29,005 nt of DNA, from assembly GCA_964383675.1 (NCBI GenBank), contig CAYLHX010000020.1, positions 1-29,005 of the forward strand. The letters are read 5' to 3'. The notes under the pieces are model-generated. The model worked only from the letters and a program-made list of their open reading frames with translations. It did not search any database and was not told the origin of the DNA. The DNA comes from CAYLHX01 sp964383675 (GTDB lineage Bacteria > Patescibacteriota > Gracilibacteria > UBA1369 > LOWO2-01-FULL-3). This document shows positions 23,844 to 29,005 of the stretch, piece by piece (the first letter of the stretch is position 1; every line of letters starts with the position of its first letter). The translations under genes and the position numbers were made by a program.

Positions 23844-24236
23844 ATGATCGAGCTACCTCTCAAATTCCAACAAAAAGCCGAAGAGCTCAATATTAATCTG
23901 GAAGATATCACAGAGGAATTTGTTAAAGGTTCCGGAAAAGGCGGACAGAAAATTAATAAAACTTCCAGTACGGTTGTACTGAAACATCAGCCGACCGGGA
24001 CAATCGTAAAATGCCAAAAGCATCGTGAGCAAAGTAAGAATCGCCTTTCCGCCTATAAACTTTTGATACTAAAAATCGAAGACCAAATTAAAGGTAAAAA
24101 GTCCGAGCGAGCTCAAAAAATTCATAAACTGCGTAAACAAAAACAAAAACGTTCCAAGCGCGCCAAAGAAAAGATACTGGAACAAAAAAAGCAGCGAAGT
24201 GATCTCAAAGAGACACGCAAAGATCTTAAGATTTAA
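23844..24236 (+). CDS. RF-1 domain peptidyl-tRNA hydrolase, ArfB/YaeJ-like ribosome rescue factor
   Basis: 130 aa, containing only the catalytic release-factor domain: FVKGSGKGGQKINKTSSTVVL holds the GGQ motif (Gly33-Gly34-Gln35), followed by KCQKHREQSKNRLSAYKLL. It lacks the codon-recognition domains of RF1/RF2. The C-terminus (about 80-130) is very basic and helical, with IHKLRKQKQKRSKRAKEK, as in ArfB, where such a tail enters the empty mRNA channel of stalled ribosomes. Predicted role: release of nascent chains from ribosomes lacking a stop codon. RF-like homologues (PrfH group) are the alternative, since the start of the GGQ loop differs somewhat from E. coli ArfB. Its own promoter was not clear; the 78 bp after the tRNA are AT-rich without other features. 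Confidence 0.85.
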   Translation: MIELPLKFQQKAEELNINLEDITEEFVKGSGKGGQKINKTSSTVVLKHQPTGTIVKCQKHREQSKNRLSAYKLLILKIEDQIKGKKSERAQKIHKLRKQKQKRSKRAKEKILEQKKQRSDLKETRKDLKI

Positions 24237-24331
24237 TGCGCAACATATTTTGAAATTTACCAGTTGAATTTGTGTTCTTGTGGCGATTATTAGCTTAAAA
24301 TCGAAGACAATCTAACCTTTAATGCACAAAC

Positions 24332-24931
24332 ATGCATAAACTATTGTCTATCCTGGCGATATCTCTACTTGCTTTTGCAGCATGTAGCAGTCAGGAACCA
24401 ACTACGGATGATCAAACATCTGAAGAAACTTCTGTTGAAGAATCAATGGAGGAAACCACAACTGAAGAAGTTGTACAGTACCCTGAGGGGTGTTCTGCGG
24501 AGCCAAACCTTGTTGTTAAATCTGAAGAGGCTGGCACAGTGGAATTCGATGCCGAACACGGCTGGTATCTTGAATGGTCTCCGGATTACGGAACCTTCTA
24601 CTTTTTAAGCTATGATGGGTTCGATCCTCAAAACTACAGTGCCCACAAACTCGTAGATGGAGATGTTACCGTGAGTTGGGATCTAAAAACCGTAGATAAA
24701 AGTGAAGTTGTCCCTGGCGTTTGGAACTATAGAGCCGAAGAGGAAAATAATAAATTGGACTGGCTAAACGTTAGTACGGTTGACCTTGCCGGAGCTATCT
24801 TTGATGACAATGGTAAAGTGGAAATCACCTACCTTGGTGATGACTACGTATGCGGAACCGTAACCAGTGATGACGGTTCTTCAAGCCTAAATGGTGACTT
24901 CGTAGCAAAATTCCACAAGTGGGAGTTCTAA
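24332..24931 (+). CDS. Putative lipoprotein with acidic Glu/Thr-rich linker
   Basis: 199 aa. The N-terminus MHKLLSILAISLLAFAACSS is a lipoprotein signal with lipobox FAAC (Cys18), so it should be diacylated and anchored in the membrane. A Glu/Thr/Ser-rich linker (20-48, TSVEESMEETTTEE) resembles those of the SLH surface protein. The rest (50-199) is beta-rich with many aromatic and acidic residues, for example GWYLEWSPDYGTFYFLSYDG and DDYVCGTVTSDDGSS, with two Cys that may form a disulfide. No named family recognised. The ATG at 24332 is used since the nearby ATG at 24322 runs into a stop at once. It ends at the palindromic hairpin at 24965. Confidence 0.8.
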   Translation: MHKLLSILAISLLAFAACSSQEPTTDDQTSEETSVEESMEETTTEEVVQYPEGCSAEPNLVVKSEEAGTVEFDAEHGWYLEWSPDYGTFYFLSYDGFDPQNYSAHKLVDGDVTVSWDLKTVDKSEVVPGVWNYRAEEENNKLDWLNVSTVDLAGAIFDDNGKVEITYLGDDYVCGTVTSDDGSSSLNGDFVAKFHKWEF

Positions 24932-24964
24932 ACTTTGCTACATTTTTTAAACTTGTTGAATAAA

Positions 24965-24998
24965 GAGAAAGGGCCCGCCGTACGGCGGGCCCTTTCTC
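24965..24998. terminator. 34-bp perfect palindrome, probable bidirectional terminator
   Basis: GAGAAAGGGCCCGCCG, TA, CGGCGGGCCCTTTCTC is self-complementary over all 34 bp. As RNA it would form a 14-15 bp stem with a tiny loop on either strand. It sits between convergent genes but has no long T-run. Confidence 0.75.
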
Positions 24999-25040
24999 CG
25001 GGAGAGACATTTTAACAACAATTCGTAATCAGATTTAAGT

Positions 25041-25286
25041 TCAAACTCTTAGATCAAGTTCATCTTCTTCATCAACTTCTTCTATTTCATAATCTTCTTC
25101 CTCATGGAAATGATGCTCTTGTTCAAGTTCACTTTCCATCTCGCTTTCACTGGAAAATTTTGATCCCGCCAGTCCATCATACCCCTCTGCCTGTTCCGTG
25201 TTTTGGTGGTCATCACCACCGCGCCCCACCATAACCGAGCTGGATAAAACAATTGCCACTACAGCTTTTGTTAATAGAGAATACAT
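25041..25286 (-). CDS. Small exported acidic, His-containing protein (81 aa)
   Basis: I choose the ATG at 25286 (MYSLLTKAVVAIVLSSSVMVG, a signal peptide); an upstream ATG at 25325 would add 13 residues but falls at or before the likely transcription start. After the signal the protein is strongly acidic with a HEEEDYEIEEVDEEDELD tail and a HHFH cluster, so it may bind cations. No family recognised. It is the third leftward gene after the ECF sigma factor and the DUF5667 protein, 88 bp after the latter's stop codon from this start, so it may be part of that stress operon or a regulon member with its own weak promoter (TATTAT at 25333-25328). Confidence 0.6.
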   Translation of the reverse strand: MYSLLTKAVVAIVLSSSVMVGRGGDDHQNTEQAEGYDGLAGSKFSSESEMESELEQEHHFHEEEDYEIEEVDEEDELDLRV

Positions 25287-25374
25287 GAAGAATATGGTTA
25301 AGTTATTTGTTAAATGACCGGCCATTCATAATAGAAGACGCAATCAAAATCAAAACCTTACACTTTTCTGAAAA

Positions 25375-26301
25375 TTAAAACAGACCATCCAAATCAAGAA
25401 CCTCTTCAACCGGTTCAACCACTTCAATAACTTCTTCAATAACTTCCTCGGTCACAGGTTCTACAGGCTCAACAACGGTTTCGTTGATTACCTCCACAGG
25501 CTCTTCAACGACCTCCTCCACAAGTTCAGCTGCCTCTTCTACGATCTCTTCGCTGACCGGCTCAACAATAGGTTCCACAATCGGCTCTACGGGCTCAATA
25601 ATCAGTTCCGTAATATTCTCTACCGGTTCAACCACTGGCACCATTGGAATTTTTTCAATTTTTTGATTTTCCAGCTTTGGCACCTCTTCAACAGGGGAAT
25701 CTATTGGCGTATTTATTAACTCCTTCTCCAAATTTTTTTTCAAAAATCCACCAAAATTTTTATCTATCTCAATATATTCCAAAACATTTTCATGTCTCTC
25801 AAGAATCTTTTCCAACTTCTGAACTTTTTCCTCATTTTTGTTTTTCAAAATCTTATCAATACTTTTTTCAAGTTGTTTCTCAACAATCAACTTCCTCTTA
25901 TCCGATAATTTTTCTTTCGCCAAAAGCTCCTCGGCCTCAACCAAGCGATGATCAATCTGATTAAATTTATGACTAGTTTTCTCCTCTTCATTCATAAAGA
26001 GCGGTTGCACGTCCTCGCTGATAAACAACTTTACCGGATAAAGAAGATCTCCAGGCAAGGATGACTGTGATGCAAAGGCGGTTCCAACCACAAGAACAAG
26101 CAGGGTAAAGGTAGCCAGTAGTGGCTTAAATATTATCAAGGGAAAAAATATCCTACGGGAATTTTTTTCCTGCACCTCATTCTCTTCAACAAAGGCCAAC
26201 AGCTTGTCCGACATGACCTTCTTTTCTTCACCATTTAGTTGTTGCTGCCTAAACGGCTTAAAAGCTTGTTCCAAATTTTTCTTAATTTTATTCTCCATCA
26301 T
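25375..26301 (-). CDS. DUF5667-type membrane protein, candidate anti-sigma factor
   Basis: 308 aa. A cytoplasmic N-terminus of about 52 residues precedes one membrane helix (about 53-77, FPLIIFKPLLATFTLLVLVVG). Just outside is the DUF5667 signature SSLPGDLLYPVKLFISEDVQ, then a Lys/Glu helical region with EKQLEKSIDKILKNKNEEK and a long C-terminal tail (about 220-305) of Val-Glu-Pro repeats such as EPVEPIVEPIVEPV, likely extended in the cell envelope. It is encoded right after an ECF sigma gene: its ATG at 26301 overlaps by 14 bp the ancestral sigma stop at 26288-26290. The layout (cytoplasmic end, one helix, external sensor) is that of anti-sigma factors, but no ZAS zinc motif is visible, so the role is inferred. 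Confidence 0.75.
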   Translation of the reverse strand: MMENKIKKNLEQAFKPFRQQQLNGEEKKVMSDKLLAFVEENEVQEKNSRRIFFPLIIFKPLLATFTLLVLVVGTAFASQSSLPGDLLYPVKLFISEDVQPLFMNEEEKTSHKFNQIDHRLVEAEELLAKEKLSDKRKLIVEKQLEKSIDKILKNKNEEKVQKLEKILERHENVLEYIEIDKNFGGFLKKNLEKELINTPIDSPVEEVPKLENQKIEKIPMVPVVEPVENITELIIEPVEPIVEPIVEPVSEEIVEEAAELVEEVVEEPVEVINETVVEPVEPVTEEVIEEVIEVVEPVEEVLDLDGLF

Positions 26302-26334
26302 CCAATAATTTACGTAATTTTTTAATTGCCCTGT

Positions 26335-26378
26335 TCAATTGGACCGAAATGCTGTTCTCACTCCTGCCCAGCATTTCT
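26335..26378 (+). repeat. 44-bp direct repeat, copy 1 (sigma gene 3' end)
   Basis: Identical over 44 bp to 26421-26464, starting TCAATTGGACCGAAATGCTG. This copy is joined to the native 3' end of the sigma gene. Confidence 0.95.
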
Positions 26379-26886
26379 CCGGCAGGAGCGCCGAGGTGAA
26401 CACTTCCTGCACGTCGTCGATCAATTGGACCGAAATGCTGTTCTCACTCCTGCCCAGCATTTCTGCAATTGTTTTGACGGGATAATCGTTAACATATTTC
26501 AAAGTCACAACTTCTTGGTACTTTTGCGGCAATTTCTGAACACCGAGATATACCTTTTCCAACTCCATGGAATTATCTATTTCTTGCTGATTGAAATCCT
26601 CCGACTTTTCAAATCCTTTTTCCTGTAATTGATCCAATGAGATAACTCGATCTTTTTTGCGATATTCATCTATAATCAAAAACTTTGCAGTCCGGTACAA
26701 AAACGCCCGCATATTATGAATTTCATTACCCTGACTCATGTAGACCCAAGCCTTTTCAAAAGATCTCTGAGTCAGGTCTCGGGCCAGCTCACGATCGGAT
26801 AATTTGAAAAAACAAAATCTGAAAATATCATCATTATATTTTTCAAAGGCTTCAAAAAAACTATTTTTTATCTCCCTTTTGTCCAT
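26335..26886 (-). CDS. ECF sigma factor with frameshifted 3' end
   Basis: 183 aa as read. Region 2 (about 16-78) includes YNDDIFRFCFFKLSDRELA and RAFLYRTAKFLIIDEYRKK, which bind the -10 element and core polymerase; region 4 (about 110-155) has LPQKYQEVVTLKYVNDYP and TIAEMLGRSENSISVQL. After that the frame goes wrong: an 86-bp insertion, made of a 42-bp GC-rich piece and a second copy of 44 bp, replaces the normal end with 31 unrelated residues. If the insertion is removed, the frame continues NRAIKKLRKLLDDGE and stops at 26288, giving a normal 170-aa ECF sigma whose stop overlaps the next gene. So the C-terminal part of the -35-binding helix is lost in this sequence, by true mutation or assembly error. 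Divergent from tspO. Confidence 0.85.
   Translation of the reverse strand: MDKREIKNSFFEAFEKYNDDIFRFCFFKLSDRELARDLTQRSFEKAWVYMSQGNEIHNMRAFLYRTAKFLIIDEYRKKDRVISLDQLQEKGFEKSEDFNQQEIDNSMELEKVYLGVQKLPQKYQEVVTLKYVNDYPVKTIAEMLGRSENSISVQLIDDVQEVFTSALLPEKCWAGVRTAFRSN
26421..26464 (+). repeat. 44-bp direct repeat, copy 2
   Basis: Identical to 26335-26378; joined to the upstream part of the sigma gene. The 42 bp between copies (26379-26420) are 28/42 G+C, well above the flanks, and with copy 1 form an 8-bp inverted repeat CTCCTGCC (26361-26368) / GGCAGGAG (26381-26388). Confidence 0.95.
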
Positions 26887-26920
26887 GGCTACAGCTTAAG
26901 ACGTAAGGTTAACACAAATC

Positions 26921-26937
26921 TTACAAAAAATTTGTAA
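26921..26937. promoter_or_regulatory. TTACAAA-AAA-TTTGTAA palindrome between sigma gene and tspO
   Basis: Perfect 7-bp inverted repeat with a 3-bp spacer, directly before the tspO -10 box and after the leftward -10 box (ATTATA at 26942-26947 read on the minus strand). Its place suggests an operator acting on both divergent genes. Confidence 0.55.
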
Positions 26938-26941
26938 AAGC

Positions 26942-26949
26942 ATTATACT
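26942..26949. promoter_or_regulatory. Overlapping divergent -10 boxes for the sigma operon and tspO
   Basis: TATAAT on the minus strand (26947-26942) and TATACT on the plus strand (26944-26949) overlap. For tspO the -10 ends 6 bp before the ATG at 26956, so its mRNA should be leaderless; the sigma mRNA would have a leader of about 50 nt. Confidence 0.55.
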
Positions 26950-26955
26950 CATACC

Positions 26956-27426
26956 ATGAAATTAAAAACAAACTATCTGGTAATCCCCCTCGTCACTATT
27001 TTGGTGGCCTTACTTGGCAGCTTCTTTACCAGTCAGGGAATGGATTGGTATGACGCTACCATTACGCGTCCCGAGTTAACTCCACCTAAGTGGCTTTTTC
27101 CAATAGCCTGGAATCTGATATTTCTTTTCACTACAATCTCCGCCCTAATAATTTGGAATAAGGGCAAAAAAGACCGCAACTTCAAACTCATTATCGGGCT
27201 TTTTATTGCCAATGCCATCCTCAATTTACTTTGGAGCCTGCTCTTCTTCAAACTGCAGCTCATTTTCCCCGCTTTGATTGAAATGGTTTTATTGGAAATC
27301 ACCAATATCGCACTGCTTCTTTTAACCTGGCGCGTCTCCAAACCCGCCTCCCTTTTGCTTTTGCCCTATGCTCTTTGGGTTGGTTTTGCCACCTACCTCA
27401 CCTACCTCATCCATCTTCTGAATTAA
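26956..27426 (+). CDS. tspO: TspO/MBR family membrane protein
   Basis: 156 aa with five membrane helices, the family fold (CrtK/TspO, peripheral benzodiazepine receptor). Signatures: Pro/Trp motif RPELTPPKWLFPIAWN after helix 1, LNLLWSLLFF in the third helix region, and PYALWVGFATYLTYLIHLLN at the end. TspO proteins bind porphyrins or sterol-like molecules in membranes and are linked to stress and tetrapyrrole handling. Most CPR bacteria make no haem, so the ligand here is uncertain. It is divergent from the ECF sigma operon and shares its control region, which suggests joint regulation. No terminator is seen before the next promoter at 27438. Confidence 0.92.
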   Translation: MKLKTNYLVIPLVTILVALLGSFFTSQGMDWYDATITRPELTPPKWLFPIAWNLIFLFTTISALIIWNKGKKDRNFKLIIGLFIANAILNLLWSLLFFKLQLIFPALIEMVLLEITNIALLLLTWRVSKPASLLLLPYALWVGFATYLTYLIHLLN

Positions 27427-27437
27427 GAGCTTAGGAA

Positions 27438-27466
27438 TTTACTTTTTAGCCAATTTAAGGTATAAT
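27438..27466 (+). promoter_or_regulatory. Promoter of the 53-aa gene (TTTACT-17-TATAAT)
   Basis: TTTACT (27438-27443) lies 17 bp before TATAAT (27461-27466); the leader to the ATG at 27492 is about 20 nt and has no Shine-Dalgarno sequence. Confidence 0.7.
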
Positions 27467-27491
27467 TTAATGATATTTTATATCCACTTTT

Positions 27492-27653
27492 ATGGTGCAA
27501 ACGGAATTCAATGCCAACGAGGAAAAGCGCAAAAAGATTGCCGAACTTAACGAAAAAATTCAGGAAATCGATCATGATTTAAGTGAAATCGAGGACAAAG
27601 TTGAAATGCGCGACTTGGAGAAAGAATTAGATAATCTTGATCAAAATGAGTGA
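27492..27653 (+). CDS. Small coiled-coil protein (53 aa)
   Basis: The ATG at 27492 starts a frame ending at TGA 27651-27653. It is almost wholly one charged helix with leucine/isoleucine heptads (KIAELNEKIQEIDHDLSEIE), so it should form a coiled coil. The next gene begins inside its last codons (ATG at 27646, ATGAGTGA overlap), which indicates translational coupling. A strong -10 box lies upstream. No family recognised; by analogy with the 112-aa gene before the giant protein, it may be a partner of the large protein that follows. Confidence 0.65.
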   Translation: MVQTEFNANEEKRKKIAELNEKIQEIDHDLSEIEDKVEMRDLEKELDNLDQNE

Positions 27654-29005
27654 AAAAGGTCCTGAAATTAGAGTTAAATCTAGGGAAAGTCGCCTTGAAT
27701 TTCGCGAACTGGAAAGAGACACCTTTGAAACGGCTGATAAAGTTTCTAAAGCTGCCAAAGAAGAACTGTCAACACTTCAATCAAAGACAAAGGATCTTCA
27801 AGATCGGCTAACGGCTTTGGAAAAAAAGCTTAGAGGCGACAAAGAATTTCAACATGTTGAATCCAGGTTCAATACCTTAAAAGCATTGATCGATGACCTT
27901 GTTGGAGATGGGGAAACCATCGTACTCAACGATCATCTGCCGCATCGCTTTAGTTCGATATACGAGATTAGAGATAACAATGGAAAAGTGGAAATTGGCG
28001 TAAAAGGTAGTCCAAGATTTTTATTTAGGTGGAAAGATAAAGAGGAATTTAAACGAGAATTTCAGGGCTTTGGCCTTGATAAGGGAGACCCCAATATTCT
28101 AATCGTTAAGGTCAAAATAGGTGATAAAGAAGGAAGCTCAAGAGTTGAACATCGACTGAAAGAAGGTGTGATGGATGTGGCCATACTTCACACCGAGAAC
28201 ATCGATGGTATAGCGCCCATCTCCAAATTAACCTTTGATAAAGCTTTAAAATTAAAGCCCAATGAAGCTCCACCGGTTCAGTATGGTAATCCGGAAACCT
28301 TTGTTAGAAACGGAAACTTTAAGCACGACCTTGAAGGAGCACACCGTCTTTACGAAACACGCCCTAAGGCACCGAAGCCCAAGGAGACAGCCGCCCTACT
28401 TGAGCACTTTAAACAGATCGGCGAGCAGCATGAAGATGAAATGGATAAATTAACCCCCGAACTGAAGGGTATACATCACATGCGTTATGCCGAACTTCAT
28501 GTAAGCAAGATAAATGATGCGCTGACCCCCAATCCAAAATTCAACGGCAAAGTCCGCTTTGAAAATACCGAAGATTTTGAAAGCTTCGTGGAACTTACCG
28601 CATCGGCCCTTCAAACCTACCAAACCGCCATCGAGAACTTCGATGCCATGGATTCAAAGTCCACGCTGGCCAAAAGGAAAAAATTTGAATGTTTAAGTAA
28701 AATCGAAGAATTGGGAAAAAATATTAAAAAGCAATTGCTACCAGAGAAGGGAGAGTATTTTTTTATTGGTGACAAACAGATAGATAAAAAAACATATAGT
28801 GAGGATGGTGATTACAAAGATCTCCGAGAACTGCTTAAGAAAATGGAAGAAATTGGCTTATCCAAGGTCCCGAGCATTGGAATTGACAGAGCGGAAAAAC
28901 TTATGGGAGACAAACGGGAGAGAGCAGATAAACCAGCAGCAGATAAACCAGCAGCAGATAAACCAGCAGCAGATAAACCAGCAGCAGATAAACCAGCAGC
29001 AGATA
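27646..29005 (+). CDS. Large helical protein with ADKPA repeats (3' end missing)
   Basis: The frame is open for 453 codons from the ATG at 27646 to the window edge. Residues about 1-85 are a charged helical/coiled-coil region (KAAKEELSTLQSKTKDLQDR). About 86-200 is a beta-rich island with HRFSSIYEIRDNNGKVEIG and FLFRWKDKEEF. About 205-420 is helical, with LEHFKQIGEQHEDEMDKL and an alanine-rich TASALQTYQTAIENF. From residue 427 a perfect pentapeptide repeat Ala-Asp-Lys-Pro-Ala begins and continues to the edge. No signal peptide, membrane helix or catalytic motif. Helix / beta island / helix resembles the 1736-aa protein in outline only. Overlap with the 53-aa gene suggests coupled translation. 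Function unknown. Confidence 0.8.
   Translation, partial: MSEKGPEIRVKSRESRLEFRELERDTFETADKVSKAAKEELSTLQSKTKDLQDRLTALEKKLRGDKEFQHVESRFNTLKALIDDLVGDGETIVLNDHLPHRFSSIYEIRDNNGKVEIGVKGSPRFLFRWKDKEEFKREFQGFGLDKGDPNILIVKVKIGDKEGSSRVEHRLKEGVMDVAILHTENIDGIAPISKLTFDKALKLKPNEAPPVQYGNPETFVRNGNFKHDLEGAHRLYETRPKAPKPKETAALLEHFKQIGEQHEDEMDKLTPELKGIHHMRYAELHVSKINDALTPNPKFNGKVRFENTEDFESFVELTASALQTYQTAIENFDAMDSKSTLAKRKKFECLSKIEELGKNIKKQLLPEKGEYFFIGDKQIDKKTYSEDGDYKDLRELLKKMEEIGLSKVPSIGIDRAEKLMGDKRERADKPAADKPAADKPAADKPAADKPAAD
28924..29005 (+). repeat. Perfect 15-bp tandem repeat, about 5.5 copies, running off the window
   Basis: Unit GCAGATAAACCAGCA, in frame, encodes Ala-Asp-Lys-Pro-Ala. All visible copies are identical at DNA level, which indicates recent expansion and can break short-read assembly. 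Confidence 0.97.

Noticed and set aside
26379..26420. The 42-bp filler in the sigma gene as an insertion sequence or attachment site
   Set aside because: Too short for a transposable element, no terminal repeats of its own; duplication with template switching or an assembly fault explains it better.
28924..29005. CRISPR array
   Set aside because: The 15-bp units are contiguous, in frame and have no spacers; they encode a pentapeptide repeat.
1..29005. UGA recoded as glycine (Gracilibacteria code)
   Set aside because: RF2 is intact, all long genes read through with the standard code, and the 53-aa gene ends naturally at TGA overlapping the next start.

Overview
The window looks like a piece of a chromosome from a Candidate Phyla Radiation (Patescibacteria) bacterium, most likely a Peregrinibacteria-like lineage; this is inferred from gene content, not from a marker phylogeny. 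Supporting signs are a FemAB-type peptidoglycan aminoacyltransferase, a DUF46/CarS-type CDP-lipid synthase, an ECF sigma/DUF5667 pair, an SLH surface protein and very large lineage-specific helical proteins. An intact release factor 2, and genes that end in TGA, argue that UGA is a normal stop here, not glycine as in Gracilibacteria/Absconditabacteria. Both ends cut a gene: base 1 lies inside the FemAB gene, and the right edge lies inside a perfect 15-bp tandem repeat, which looks like an assembly end.

Layout, left to right. 1-726: end of a FemAB gene. 766-6416: a consensus promoter, a 112-aa protein and a 1736-aa alanine-rich helical protein. 6495-8974: def (peptide deformylase), a membrane-anchored protein and prfB (RF2). 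9016-13416: a polysaccharide flippase, an SLH/CHRD-like surface protein with a strong promoter, and murD. 13533-17912: RNase J with a basic N-terminal extension, a pentein-fold (agmatine-deiminase-like) protein with a Tat-type signal, and a CarS-like CDP-lipid synthase. 17913-20516: a GC-rich, foreign-looking block with a 35-aa Trp-rich membrane microprotein, a LemA-like protein and a 420-aa membrane protein carrying three PCxH motifs. 20551-24236: clpB under a CIRCE operator, an HNH endonuclease, tRNA-Pro(GGG) and an ArfB-like rescue factor. 24332-26886: a lipoprotein, a small acidic exported protein, a DUF5667 membrane protein (candidate anti-sigma) and an ECF sigma factor whose 3' end is disrupted by an 86-bp insertion/duplication. 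26956-29005: tspO and a second module of a small protein plus a large helical protein.

Most resident genes serve the cell envelope (FemAB, MurD, flippase, SLH protein, lipoproteins, CarS-like) or protein synthesis, turnover and rescue (Def, RF2, ArfB-like, ClpB), plus RNA decay (RNase J). Resident genes show no recognisable Shine-Dalgarno sequence, and some have a -10 box so close to the start codon that leaderless mRNA is expected. The three genes of the GC-rich block do have purine-rich Shine-Dalgarno sequences, use mostly G/C third positions and end at very GC-rich hairpins. Two arms of an imperfect inverted repeat of about 38 bp enclose the LemA-like gene and its partner. This block is the best candidate for an undescribed system, either a horizontally acquired (perhaps phage-derived) membrane module or an assembly chimera; read data across its edges would decide.
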